DNA from: DTU064 sp045588245
Lineage (GTDB): Bacteria > Bacillota > Clostridia > Oscillospirales > CAG-272
Direction of reading: 5' to 3'
Assembly (NCBI GenBank): GCA_045588245.1
Contig: JAZNDW010000028.1
Span: forward strand, 1 to 64,000
Length of the DNA stretch: 64,000 nt
Position 1 is the first letter of the stretch, and the number at the start of each line of letters is the position of its first letter. A model generated the notes under the pieces. It saw only the letters and a program-made list of their open reading frames with translations, ran no database searches and was not told the DNA's origin. A program made the translations under genes and the position numbers. This document shows positions 26,203 through 35,308 of the stretch, piece by piece.

Positions 26203-27519
26203 ATGCAAAATAATATTGTAAATAAACCCTTAACGGCGATCATAGTCGGCGCAGGCCACAGATCGATGATATATGCGTCTTTAGCCAAAACGGATCCCGA
26301 TATGCTGACCGTCATCGGCGTCGCCGATCCAGATCCTGTCAAGCGGCGACTTGCCGCCGAAGAGTTCGGCATTCCCGAGGATATGCAGTTTTACGATGCC
26401 GACGAGCTTGCGTCCCGCGACAGGATCGCGGACGTAATCATCAACGGCACGATGGACAGCCAGCACATAAAAACCGCAGTGCCGCTTCTTCGTCTCGGAT
26501 ATGATATGATCCTCGAAAAGCCGCTCGCCGTAAGCCGCGAGGAAACGGAGCTTTTATATGAAACGGCAAAGCAGTACGGTAACACCGTGTATGTCTGCCA
26601 CGTGCTTCGATATGCACCCTTTTACCGCAAGGTCTACGAATACCTTGACCGCATCGGCGATGTTATCAACATACAGTTAACAGAGCACGTTTCGTATCAC
26701 CATCTCGTCGTGTCATACGTGCGCGGAAAATGGCGCAGTGAGGAGGAATGCGGCGCGGGAATGCTCCTTGCGAAGTGCTGTCACGATATGGATCTTATGC
26801 TTTGGTTCGCGGGCGATGCACGTCCCGTATCCGCTGCATCGTTTGGATCCGATTTTGCATTTTCCGCAGATAAAATTCCCGAAAGGGCAGGTACACGCTG
26901 TCTTTGCGACTGCGAAATAGAGCCCGAATGTCCCTATTCGGCGAAAAAACATTATATCGATCACCCAGACCGCTGGCGTTTTTACGTCTGGGACTGCTTC
27001 TCGGGACAAAATCCCACGATTGAAGATAAGATCAACTCGCTCAAAACGGACAATCCCTACGGACTCTGCGTATATAAATGCGGCCACAAGGTCGTCGATC
27101 ACCAAAGCGTCCTCGTCAATTTCGATAACGGCATGACAGCAACGCTTAATATGATCGGCGGCGCGTCAAAATCGGAACGCAACGTACACATAATCGGCAC
27201 GAAAGGCGAGATCAAAGGAACGTTCGACGATTCTATAATCCGCCTGCGGCTGATAGATCAGTCGCCTGAATGTAAAACGTTTTATACCGAGGATGTGATC
27301 GACCTGAAGATCGACGGTGACAAATCGGGAATGACGGGCGGTCACGGCGGCGGCGACGTCGAGCTCGCGCGCGACTTTGTCCGTGCTGTCAGAGGCGAGG
27401 TAACGTCCCCGTGCGCGCCGTCGCTCGACGTGTCGATAGCGTCGCACCTTGCCGTTTTTGCCGCGGAAAGATCGCGCAAAAACGGAACGATTGAAAAAAT
27501 TTACGGAGACAAAATATGA
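26203..27519 (+). CDS. Gfo/Idh/MocA family oxidoreductase
   Basis: NAD(P)-dependent sugar or cyclitol dehydrogenase-like enzyme, 438 residues. The Rossmann dinucleotide loop is VGAGHRSMIY (near residue 15); the conserved EKPLAVS contains the family Lys; CCHDMDLMLWF holds the putative catalytic His region. A Cys-rich insert (CLCDCEIEPECPYSAKKHY, near residues 230-250) could bind a metal and is a known variant of this family. Substrate unknown. Its stop overlaps the next gene's ATG by 4 nt. Confidence 0.9.
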   Translation: MQNNIVNKPLTAIIVGAGHRSMIYASLAKTDPDMLTVIGVADPDPVKRRLAAEEFGIPEDMQFYDADELASRDRIADVIINGTMDSQHIKTAVPLLRLGYDMILEKPLAVSREETELLYETAKQYGNTVYVCHVLRYAPFYRKVYEYLDRIGDVINIQLTEHVSYHHLVVSYVRGKWRSEEECGAGMLLAKCCHDMDLMLWFAGDARPVSAASFGSDFAFSADKIPERAGTRCLCDCEIEPECPYSAKKHYIDHPDRWRFYVWDCFSGQNPTIEDKINSLKTDNPYGLCVYKCGHKVVDHQSVLVNFDNGMTATLNMIGGASKSERNVHIIGTKGEIKGTFDDSIIRLRLIDQSPECKTFYTEDVIDLKIDGDKSGMTGGHGGGDVELARDFVRAVRGEVTSPCAPSLDVSIASHLAVFAAERSRKNGTIEKIYGDKI

Positions 27520-28640
27520 ACGGGATCATCATTCGAAAAAGCACACCCGATGAATACGGTAAGCTCATAAAACTGCTCAACGAAGCCTTTGGCTTTCCGA
27601 GCGAGCGAACGGAAGGGTTTGAATCTCTTTTGCCGAAGCTTTATCACGCCGACACCTGCAGTAACATTGTTGCCGTGCGCGGCGGTGAACTCGTCGGCGC
27701 CGTCGGCGTTTATTATAGGGACATCGACGTTTGCGGCACTCGCCTGACATCAGCAGGTATCGGCAACGTCGCTTGCCGCGCCGATATGAGAGGAGAGGGA
27801 ATAATGTCGCGTCTTATGACGGTGGCAACCGATGAGATCCGCGCATCGGGCGCGGATTTGTCCGACCTTGGTGGAAGACGCCACCGATATGCTCATTTCG
27901 GCTATGAATGCGCAGGACGTGTTTATAACTTTTCTGTTCGTAATGACGTTGCACGTCACCTCGGCATCGATCTGAATGATGAAATGCTCGCAGTGCCGCT
28001 TGACGACTTTGTTTCCGAAGCTGAAGCGCTTCACGCTCGGAACCGTATGCACATTATAAGAGATAACTTTGCCGAAGTCATCGCGTCGTGGGAGGCAAAG
28101 ACCGTTGCGTTTGTCAAAAACGGCAAGTTTGCAGGATATGCCGTCATAGACGATGACAGAGTCACCGAGATTGAGCTCGTATGTGCGGACGATCTGTGTT
28201 CCGCTGTGAACGCGCTGTTTTTGCATACGAAGAAAGAACGTCTTTTGTTCTCGCTTCACGAAACGTCACCCGAATTGATAAATGAGATGCACGCACTGTA
28301 CGACGGCGTCAATATCCGCAGTAACGAACAGATCTCGGTGATGCATCACAGACGAGTCGCGTCGGCGTATCTGCGGCTTGCCGCAGAGCTTTACGATCTG
28401 CCCGACGGCGAGCTTTCGCTTTTGATTCACGGTGTCAGCTGTGATGAAAGCTTTACGCTCCGCATTAAGGACGGGGAAGTCAGCATCACCGATGAGGTAA
28501 AAGCTCCGATCGAGCTGTCGCATAACGATGCGACAGCACTTTTGTACGGACTAACCTCACCGTACCGCGCACAGCTTTCGCACTCTGTAGCCTCATGGCT
28601 GCCTCTGCCGATATATTTTCCGTCACCCGATTGTGTGTGA
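27516..28640 (+). CDS. GNAT family N-acetyltransferase, Eis-like size
   Basis: A 374-residue acetyltransferase. The N-terminal GNAT fold (1-150) shows VGVYYRD, the acetyl-CoA loop region RADMRGEGIMSRLM and FGYECAGRVYNF. The C-terminal half is a second GNAT-like and SCP2-like part, the layout of the Eis family, whose members acetylate aminoglycosides or lysines; substrate unknown. ATGA overlap couples it to the oxidoreductase gene. It ends the bioY unit at a terminator. Confidence 0.83.
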   Translation: MNGIIIRKSTPDEYGKLIKLLNEAFGFPSERTEGFESLLPKLYHADTCSNIVAVRGGELVGAVGVYYRDIDVCGTRLTSAGIGNVACRADMRGEGIMSRLMTVATDEIRASGADLSDLGGRRHRYAHFGYECAGRVYNFSVRNDVARHLGIDLNDEMLAVPLDDFVSEAEALHARNRMHIIRDNFAEVIASWEAKTVAFVKNGKFAGYAVIDDDRVTEIELVCADDLCSAVNALFLHTKKERLLFSLHETSPELINEMHALYDGVNIRSNEQISVMHHRRVASAYLRLAAELYDLPDGELSLLIHGVSCDESFTLRIKDGEVSITDEVKAPIELSHNDATALLYGLTSPYRAQLSHSVASWLPLPIYFPSPDCV

Positions 28641-28648
28641 ACAGCAAA

Positions 28649-28675
28649 AAGACCTTTCGCTCGGCGAAAGGTCTT
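28649..28675. terminator. Bidirectional terminator
   Basis: AAGACCTTTCG and CGAAAGGTCTT form an 11-bp stem, followed by TTCGTTTTTT on the plus strand. It separates the GNAT gene from the convergent MATE gene. Confidence 0.85.
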
Positions 28676-28682
28676 TCGTTTT

Positions 28683-30068
28683 TTATGTATTTTGCAGCTT
28701 TCTCATACGTTTTTTCCATATTCCCGAAACGAAATATATAAGTCCCGGTATCGCCGTTCCGAACGGCGCGAGACCGTAGCCGAGCACGTATCCGAAAAGC
28801 CCGTATCCAAGCGTGACGCCGATGAAATACGAAAGCAGTATGCGCATGAAAAATCCGTCGATAAGAGCGAATATCAAGCCGAGCCGAGCGTTTCCGATGC
28901 CTTGAATGAAGCCGTTCGTGCTTCGCATTATAACCATACCGGGAAATCCCCAAACGATGGCGTGAACGAATACGGGAGCAAGCTCGAGAACGCCTTCGTC
29001 GTCGGTGAAGATCGAGAACATAGCCTCGGGGATCATTAAGTAAACGGACGCGAAGACGAGGTAGCATACAGCCGAGTAGAGCATCGCGTAAAAGAAGATA
29101 GAGCGTATGCGGTCTGTTTTTCTCGCGGCTATGTTTTGTCCCACCATCGCGGAAACGGCAAACGTAAATGCCTGCGTTACCTTGTTCACGATGTCGTCAA
29201 CCTTAACGCCGACACCGAAAACGGAGGAGGCATTGACTCCGACGTCGTTGATGAGCGCGTTAACGAACATCATTGAAATGTTGATAGCACAGCTTTGACA
29301 AGCGAAGGGGATTCCGAGCCGAACGAGCTCACGAAGTGCCGTTTTGTCGGGAACGAAGCTCTTCGGCGAAAAATCAAATCCGAACTCTTCACGTCGGCGG
29401 TAAAGGAAAAACAGCGCGTAAATGAACGAAAATGCCTGACCGAGTATCGTCGCGAGTGCGGCGCCGAATGTGCCCCAATCAAAGAAGATGACGAAAACGA
29501 CGTCAAGTATGATGTTTATTACAGAAGCGATAGCGATAAAGACTAAAGGGTGCTTTGAGTCGCCCATTCCGCGCAAAACGGCGGAGACCATGTTATATCC
29601 GTATGTAAATATGATGCCGCACGCGCAAACGATCATGTAGTCGTATGCGTAGTCATAGGCTTCCGTCGGAGTGTTGAGAATCGTAAGCGCAGAGTTCGCA
29701 AAAATCAGACCGACGGCTGAAACAACGACGCCCATTGACATCGTGAGCGTGAACAGCGTGCCGATCACCGGCGAGGTGTCACCTCTCTTGCCGGCGCCGA
29801 TAAGCTGTGAAATGCGGACCTGTCCTCCCGTTGAAAACCCCATCGCAAGCATTGTCATAAACATGAAAACAGAGCTTGCGGTTGAAACTGCGGAAAGTCC
29901 GGGACCGCCGAGCTTTTGTCCGACGATGAGCATATCAACGAGCGAATAGAGTATCTGCAGCGCGTTTGAGATCATGAACGGCAGAGAAAAGCGGAATAGC
30001 TGACGCGGCACGGAGCCAACTGTGAAATCGGTAACTAAGTCTTTTTTACGTTTTTTTATTTTTTCCAT
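28683..30068 (-). CDS. MATE family efflux transporter
   Basis: Cation-coupled multidrug or metabolite exporter, about 461 residues with 12 hydrophobic helices. The conserved N-terminal block is FRFSLPFMISNALQILYSLVDMLIVG, and the second half repeats the pattern (IPFACQSCAINISMMFVN). The start at 30068 (MEKIKKRKKD) is chosen over the ATG at 30098, because the extended -10 at 30104-30109 would place transcription start at about 30097. No good Shine-Dalgarno is seen for either, so the start is uncertain. Substrate unknown. Confidence 0.92.
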   Translation of the reverse strand: MEKIKKRKKDLVTDFTVGSVPRQLFRFSLPFMISNALQILYSLVDMLIVGQKLGGPGLSAVSTASSVFMFMTMLAMGFSTGGQVRISQLIGAGKRGDTSPVIGTLFTLTMSMGVVVSAVGLIFANSALTILNTPTEAYDYAYDYMIVCACGIIFTYGYNMVSAVLRGMGDSKHPLVFIAIASVINIILDVVFVIFFDWGTFGAALATILGQAFSFIYALFFLYRRREEFGFDFSPKSFVPDKTALRELVRLGIPFACQSCAINISMMFVNALINDVGVNASSVFGVGVKVDDIVNKVTQAFTFAVSAMVGQNIAARKTDRIRSIFFYAMLYSAVCYLVFASVYLMIPEAMFSIFTDDEGVLELAPVFVHAIVWGFPGMVIMRSTNGFIQGIGNARLGLIFALIDGFFMRILLSYFIGVTLGYGLFGYVLGYGLAPFGTAIPGLIYFVSGIWKKRMRKLQNT

Positions 30069-30103
30069 TTTTGTATCCGTTTTTTGTATTGATATCATTA
30101 AAC

Positions 30104-30112
30104 ATTATACCA
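30104..30112 (-). promoter_or_regulatory. Extended -10 promoter of the MATE gene
   Basis: Minus strand TGG followed by TATAAT; no recognisable -35 at usual spacing. It would work as an extended -10 promoter. Confidence 0.45.
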
Positions 30113-30163
30113 CAAAAAACGCCGCAAGTGTTATATAAAGATTTTTTCACACGATCTAAAAGC

Positions 30164-30192
30164 TTGACACGGAACAATATGACATATATAAT
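30164..30192 (+). promoter_or_regulatory. Promoter of the GH43-to-SGNH unit
   Basis: TTGACA, 17-bp spacer, TATAAT: exact consensus. Transcription would start about 60 nt before the GH43 ATG. Confidence 0.88.
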
Positions 30193-30258
30193 TAATATGA
30201 TTAAATATATGCCCCGTAATTTGTGCATTAAGAATAAAAGATAACGAGGTTGATTTTT

Positions 30259-31131
30259 ATGAAGATCAAAAATCCTGCTGTCGGTAACGTCCCCGGCAAT
30301 CTGCGGGACCCTGCCGTGATCGACTATAACGGCAAATATTATCTTGTCGCAACGTCGCCTGCATTTTGGTCGGGATATACGCCCGGCGTAAAGCTTTGGT
30401 CATCGGACGATTTAGTAAATTGGACGTTTGAATCAACAATAATTTCAGCAGAGGATATACCCGAAGGGTGCCATTGTAAAAACCGTTTCTGGGCGCCCGA
30501 GCTTTTCATACATAACGGAAAATTTTACTGCACCGTCAATGCGCGTGACGACGAAGAGGGCGTTGATCTTCATTCTTATCTCGCCGTGGCAGACGATATC
30601 CTCGGTCCGTACAAGCTTCACGAGGAACCCGTCATTGACCGCAATTTCAATGATATCAGCCTTTTTGCCGACGATGACGGCCGTGTATACGCGACAGCAT
30701 CGTGGGAAGAGCTGTATTTGTACGAGATAGACCTGAACACCGCACGCGCCGTCAGCGAGCCGCGAATCCTTGCTCGACCGGGTAAGCCGGGCGAATGGGA
30801 CCACGGCAGATTCATAGAAGGCTCGTATATGGTGAAGCGTGACGGCGTGTATTATCTTTGGTATTCAGGCGTCGGCAGAGGATATGAAATGGGATGGTAT
30901 ACGTCCGATTCGCTTGACAGAGAATTTGACAAATACGGTAACGAGCCCGTTTTGTCGGGGATTGGCACCGATATCCCGATTGCGGGACACAATGCCTGCT
31001 TCCGCCTCCGCGACGGCAGGGATGCCGTGTCTTTCCACGGACACCGTAAAGGTGAGCCTGAAATGTTATGCTTTGACATCGTCGAATACCCGATGAAGCC
31101 AAGAAAGATATCGCTTGAAATAGAAGTATAA
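30259..31131 (+). CDS. Glycoside hydrolase family 43-like enzyme
   Basis: Five-bladed beta-propeller glycosidase of the GH43 clan (beta-xylosidase/alpha-L-arabinofuranosidase type), 290 residues. Asp17 in LRDPAVI is the likely catalytic base, the Asp in FNDISLFADDDG the pKa modulator, and the Glu in RFIEGSYMVKR the acid. Other propeller cues are RFWAPELFIHNGKFYC and GHNACFR. There is no signal peptide, so it acts on imported oligosaccharides. The ATG at 30259 (GAGG 9 nt upstream) is preferred to TTG at 30250. The next gene starts on the last base of its stop codon. Confidence 0.88.
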   Translation: MKIKNPAVGNVPGNLRDPAVIDYNGKYYLVATSPAFWSGYTPGVKLWSSDDLVNWTFESTIISAEDIPEGCHCKNRFWAPELFIHNGKFYCTVNARDDEEGVDLHSYLAVADDILGPYKLHEEPVIDRNFNDISLFADDDGRVYATASWEELYLYEIDLNTARAVSEPRILARPGKPGEWDHGRFIEGSYMVKRDGVYYLWYSGVGRGYEMGWYTSDSLDREFDKYGNEPVLSGIGTDIPIAGHNACFRLRDGRDAVSFHGHRKGEPEMLCFDIVEYPMKPRKISLEIEV

Positions 31132-31814
31132 TGCCACACCGTATAAATAAATGCGCCGCGTATGTCGCGGCGGCAACGGTACTCGGATGTGCAGTCATGG
31201 CGATAGTAGACGGTGTAATCTCACCGACTTATGCGGTGAAGTCTGCCGTTAAGATCGTGCTTTTTGCGGGGCTTCCGATCGTTTTTGCGCTCTGCTTCGA
31301 TAAAGATGCCTTAAGGTCAATACTGTTGCATAGAAAAAAGGGGATCATCTTATCGCTTTTGATCGGTATGGCAATATATGCTTTCATCGTAGGCGGCTAT
31401 TTTGCGCTTCGCGGTGTCTTTGACTTTTCGGCAGTCACCTCATCGCTTACGTCGGGCGAAGGCGTCACACGCGACAATTTCCTCTATGTTGCCGCGTATA
31501 TTTCAATATGCAATTCCTTACTTGAGGAGCTTTTCTTCCGCGGATTTGCATTTCACACGTTGAATAAATATATGAATCGCGGCATAGCATACGTGTTTTC
31601 TGCGCTAAGCTTCGCTGTGTATCACGTTGCGATAATGTCGGGCTGGTTTTCGCCGCTTCTGTTCGTGCTTTTGGTTGCGGGACTGTTTGCGGGCGGCGTC
31701 ATTTTCAATTATCTTGACGAAAAAACAGGCAGCATTTATCCTTCGTGGATAGTCCATATGTTTGCAAACCTTGCAACGAACACCGTCGGATGTGTTCTTT
31801 TTGGAATATTATAA
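31131..31814 (+). CDS. CPBP family intramembrane metalloprotease
   Basis: Abi/CAAX-type membrane glutamic protease, 227 residues, about seven hydrophobic segments. The active-site motifs are LLEELFFRGF (EExxxR), FAVYHVAI with the family His, and a later NLATNT segment. The function of bacterial members varies (bacteriocin immunity, protein processing) and is unknown here. ATG overlaps the GH43 stop by one base (TAATG). It is followed by an 83-nt gap to a small membrane protein gene. Confidence 0.88.
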   Translation: MPHRINKCAAYVAAATVLGCAVMAIVDGVISPTYAVKSAVKIVLFAGLPIVFALCFDKDALRSILLHRKKGIILSLLIGMAIYAFIVGGYFALRGVFDFSAVTSSLTSGEGVTRDNFLYVAAYISICNSLLEELFFRGFAFHTLNKYMNRGIAYVFSALSFAVYHVAIMSGWFSPLLFVLLVAGLFAGGVIFNYLDEKTGSIYPSWIVHMFANLATNTVGCVLFGIL

Positions 31815-31897
31815 CCCATGATCGTAAAACTTGATCTGACAACGTCAGATATAACGAATACATTATTCGAAAACAATATAAAGGAGCGTGACGTACG

Positions 31898-32188
31898 ATG
31901 ATTCTGCTTGATAACATTATCGTATTGCTGATAGCGATAGCGGCGGTGCTGCTTTTGCAGATATTGAGTATAAAAACGGCGAAAAAATGGATATACGCAA
32001 GTGCCTCGGTTGTAATCGAGCTTTTGGTTACTGTATTTTTGCTGTTTGAGGGAGCTTCTTTGGAGGAGCTATACTTGATGCTTCTTATTTTCGGCGCCGT
32101 CAGCTTGTCGGTTTATTATTATGTGAAGCCCGCGCCGAAAAATGACGCTGACGTATCGGAAAAGGAGGAAACGTCAAATGGTATTTAA
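31898..32188 (+). CDS. Small membrane protein before MBOAT
   Basis: A 96-residue protein with three predicted transmembrane helices (about 2-20, 30-50 and 58-76) and a short charged C-terminus. No family recognised. AAAGGAG lies 10 nt before the ATG. Its 3' end overlaps the MBOAT gene by 11 nt, so it is probably made together with the acyltransferase and may be an accessory to it. Confidence 0.7.
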   Translation: MILLDNIIVLLIAIAAVLLLQILSIKTAKKWIYASASVVIELLVTVFLLFEGASLEELYLMLLIFGAVSLSVYYYVKPAPKNDADVSEKEETSNGI

Positions 32189-33650
32189 TTCGCTTGAATT
32201 TTTGATCTTTTTGCCGATAGTCGTCATATTGCATTATCTGTTGCCGCTGAAATACCGCTGGATAATGTTGCTTGCCGCGAGCTATTATTTTTATATGTAT
32301 TGGGACGCAAGTCTCATATATCTCATCGTGCTTACAACGGCAGTGTCGTACGTGTCTGCGCTGTTAATGAGCAAAACGGATAACAAAGCGTATAAAAAGC
32401 TACTGTTGGCAGTGACGCTCGTTGCCTCACTCGGTGTTCTCGTTTTCTTTAAGTATTATAACTTTTTTGCAAACTCCGTCACCGGTACGATATCATTTTT
32501 CGGAGGCGGCGACTTTGATCTGACGTTAAACCTCATTCTGCCTGTCGGAATATCATTTTATACGTTCCAGACGCTGTCCTACGTTATCGACGTGTATCGC
32601 GGAGATATAGAAGCGGAGCGTCATTTCGGATACTATGCGACCTTCGTTTCGTTCTTTCCGCAGCTTGTCGCAGGACCTATCGAGCGTCCGGACAATCTGA
32701 TTCCTCAGCTTAAAGCTGAGCATAAATTCGATTGCGATGACTTTATCACCGGTTTCGGTATTGCGATCGTGGGATTCTTCAAAAAGCTCGTCGTTGCCGA
32801 CATCGTCGCCGTTTACGTAAACGCTGTTTATAACGATGCCGCAAACGCAACGGGACTTGGAGTGCTCGTTGCAACGGTGCTCTTCGCTGTGCAGATATAC
32901 TGTGACTTCTCCGGATATACCGACATCGCCATCGGATGTGCGCGGATGATGGGCATCCGCCTGATGCAGAACTTCAACCGTCCGTATTCTGCCGAAACGA
33001 TCAAGGAATTCTGGGGACGCTGGCACATCTCGCTTTCAACATGGTTCCGCGATTACCTGTACATACCGCTCGGCGGTAACCGACGCGGCGTGTGGCGTAA
33101 GCACTTGAACGTTCTTATCGTTTTCCTCGTGTCGGGACTTTGGCACGGCGCAGCGTGGACGTTCGTCATCTGGGGCGCGCTTCACGGACTGTATCAGGTC
33201 ATCGGCGAGCTTACAAAGAAGCCGCGTGCTTCCATTTGCGGCAAGCTCGGCATAAATATGGACAGCCGCGGATTCCATGTTTATAAAAAAGCCGTTACGT
33301 TCACTCTTGTATCTTTTGCGTGGATATTCTTCCGTGCAAACAGCATCTCCGACCTCGGCATACTCATCGGCAAGCTCTTTACCGACTGGGGAACGGGGCT
33401 CGACTACATCAAAAACACCTTCAGCTTTATGGGACTCGATCTTGTTATGCTGATCGCTGTTGCCGTGTCCGTTTATATGCTTTCTCATTTCGACAAAAAG
33501 CCGATACGCGAGCTTTACAAAACGGATGAAAACGGGTATATGCTCACGGCTTCGTACAGTTACGCTCACATTATATGGATGGTGATCGCCGCGGCGCTTA
33601 TTATCGCATCGGGTGACGGCGAAAGCACCTTCATATACTTCCAGTTCTGA
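32178..33650 (+). CDS. MBOAT family O-acyltransferase (AlgI/DltB-like)
   Basis: Polytopic membrane enzyme that passes acyl groups across the membrane onto extracellular polysaccharide; 490 residues, about ten helices. The N-terminus (MVFNSLEFLIFLPIV) and FQTLSYVIDVYRGD are AlgI-like, RNRPYSAET-type loops precede FWGRWHISLSTWFRDYLYIPLGG (in pieces), and the invariant catalytic His323 is in SGLWHGAAW. The ATG at 32178 has AAAGGAGG upstream; the longer ORF starting at 32142 is rejected. The SGNH gene follows after 16 nt, the usual pairing for O-acetylation. Confidence 0.95.
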   Translation: MVFNSLEFLIFLPIVVILHYLLPLKYRWIMLLAASYYFYMYWDASLIYLIVLTTAVSYVSALLMSKTDNKAYKKLLLAVTLVASLGVLVFFKYYNFFANSVTGTISFFGGGDFDLTLNLILPVGISFYTFQTLSYVIDVYRGDIEAERHFGYYATFVSFFPQLVAGPIERPDNLIPQLKAEHKFDCDDFITGFGIAIVGFFKKLVVADIVAVYVNAVYNDAANATGLGVLVATVLFAVQIYCDFSGYTDIAIGCARMMGIRLMQNFNRPYSAETIKEFWGRWHISLSTWFRDYLYIPLGGNRRGVWRKHLNVLIVFLVSGLWHGAAWTFVIWGALHGLYQVIGELTKKPRASICGKLGINMDSRGFHVYKKAVTFTLVSFAWIFFRANSISDLGILIGKLFTDWGTGLDYIKNTFSFMGLDLVMLIAVAVSVYMLSHFDKKPIRELYKTDENGYMLTASYSYAHIIWMVIAAALIIASGDGESTFIYFQF

Positions 33651-33666
33651 TCGGGAGGTGTAGACT

Positions 33667-35115
33667 ATGAAAAAGATGAAAATATCGTTTATTGCAATAG
33701 CACTCGTCATACTCATCCCCGTGATAACGCTTGCGGCGGTATGCCTTGCAACTCCGTCGCAGTACGGCGAGACCTTCCTCGGTGAGCTTTCGGAAAAGTA
33801 TGATAGACTCATCTCCGTAGAGGGTGAAAAAATCGTCCTTATCGGCGGCAGCAGCCTCGCCTTCGGACTTGACTCAAAAACGATGGAGGAATACCTCGGA
33901 CGCCCCGTCGTAAATTTCGGACTTTACGCAACACTCGGCACGAAGGTCATGCTTGATTTGTCTAAATCGGGCATCGAACGCGGAGACATAATCGTTATAT
34001 GTCCGGAAATGGACGCGCAAACGCTGTCAATGTATTATAATGCCGAGTCGATGTGGCAGGCGTGCGACAGCGATTATTCGCTTTTGTTTCATATAGGCGC
34101 GGATAACTTTGGCGATATGGCGGGCGGATTCTGGAGCTACCTTGGCAAAAAGCTTGAATATGCACGCGGTGACGGTCTATCCGTTTCGGGTGTCTATACA
34201 AAGGCGGCATTCAACGAATACGGTGACATCGTTTATGAGCGTCCCTACAATCAGATGACGCTTGGCTACGACCCGAACAAGATGATAAACCTGTCGGGCG
34301 ATCTGTTCGACAACGGATTTGTCGATTATCTGAACGATTATATTGCGTGGGCGAACCGACGCGGTGCAACCGTCTACTTCAGCTTCCCGCCCATGAACGC
34401 GGATGCCGTCACAACGACGGATGAAGAAATAAAGGCATTTTATCAGTTCCTATACGATAATATCGACTGTGAGATCATCTCCGACGTCGGCGATTACATA
34501 CTTGACGGCGGCTATTTCTACGACAGTAATTTCCACTTGAACGATGCGGGTGTTCCGATCAGAACAATGCAGCTCGTCGAGGATATAAGAAGAGCAGAGG
34601 GCAACACCGAAGCGGTAGATATCATATATCCCGAGATCCCCGAGGTGCCCGAAGCGCCCGGTGGCGAGGGAAGTGACGTTGAGCTTGACTTCACCGAAAC
34701 GTCGGCGGATGCATTCACGTACGAACAATTTGGTAACGGTTTGCTTGTAACGGGTGTTACGGGCGATGCGGCATCGGCAGACACGATCGTAATCCCGAAA
34801 ACAGCGGACGGCAAAGCCATCCTCGCCATAGGCGAAGGGGCGTTTTCTGATGCGAAGGCGTTGAAGACGCTCGTTATCAATAATAACATCGTTCAGATAT
34901 ACGACGGATTCCTCAAGGGATGCAGTACGATCGAGGAGATATATCTGTATAACGCAAACTGCGGATCTGTTTCGATCGGTGCGGAGCTCTTATCGGGAGT
35001 CAATTCGAAACCAACGATCAAGGTTCCGTATGAAGCCTTCGGAAGCTACGTTTCCGATTATTTCTGGGGTATTTACGCAGGTAATCTCTCCGTTATCAGC
35101 GCACCGGAAAAATAA
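33667..35115 (+). CDS. SGNH/DltD-AlgX-like protein fused to a BspA-type LRR
   Basis: Probable extracellular acetyl-transfer partner of the MBOAT protein; 482 residues. One N-terminal membrane helix (about 5-28) anchors it. The SGNH-like domain (about 50-325) has IGGSSLAFG with Ser62/Ser63 as nucleophile and YDSNFHLN with Asp286 and His290. A Pro/Glu-rich linker (about 330-360) leads to a C-terminal leucine-rich repeat of the BspA type (about 370-480, IPKTADGKAILAIGEGAFSDAK in two parts, then CSTIEEIYLYN). The LRR fusion is unusual for this partner. AGGTG precedes the ATG. Confidence 0.85.
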   Translation: MKKMKISFIAIALVILIPVITLAAVCLATPSQYGETFLGELSEKYDRLISVEGEKIVLIGGSSLAFGLDSKTMEEYLGRPVVNFGLYATLGTKVMLDLSKSGIERGDIIVICPEMDAQTLSMYYNAESMWQACDSDYSLLFHIGADNFGDMAGGFWSYLGKKLEYARGDGLSVSGVYTKAAFNEYGDIVYERPYNQMTLGYDPNKMINLSGDLFDNGFVDYLNDYIAWANRRGATVYFSFPPMNADAVTTTDEEIKAFYQFLYDNIDCEIISDVGDYILDGGYFYDSNFHLNDAGVPIRTMQLVEDIRRAEGNTEAVDIIYPEIPEVPEAPGGEGSDVELDFTETSADAFTYEQFGNGLLVTGVTGDAASADTIVIPKTADGKAILAIGEGAFSDAKALKTLVINNNIVQIYDGFLKGCSTIEEIYLYNANCGSVSIGAELLSGVNSKPTIKVPYEAFGSYVSDYFWGIYAGNLSVISAPEK

Positions 35116-35122
35116 AAATTAT

Positions 35123-35160
35123 AGCAGCGTGTCGGTCGCGGATCGACACGCTGCTTTTTG
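35123..35160 (+). terminator. Terminator of the MBOAT-SGNH unit
   Basis: AGCAGCGTGTCG pairs with CGACACGCTGCT (12 bp, 9-nt loop) followed by TTTTTG. Confidence 0.9.
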
Positions 35161-35236
35161 AAGCAAAATAATTGCCATAAAGTTTAATAAAATCGAATAA
35201 AATTATTGCGATAATGTCAACAATTAACGATAGTTA

Positions 35237-35265
35237 TTGACACTTATCAAAAAATTAATTATAAT
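35237..35265 (+). promoter_or_regulatory. Promoter of the AI-2E family permease gene
   Basis: TTGACA, 17-bp spacer, TATAAT: exact consensus; leader about 35 nt with AGGAGG before the ATG. Confidence 0.88.
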
Positions 35266-35308
35266 CATAATATAGATTAAGAAGTAAAATATTATCAGGA
35301 GGCGATGT

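Noticed and set aside
30098..30100. Upstream ATG for the MATE gene
   Set aside because: Would lie at or before the predicted transcription start point.
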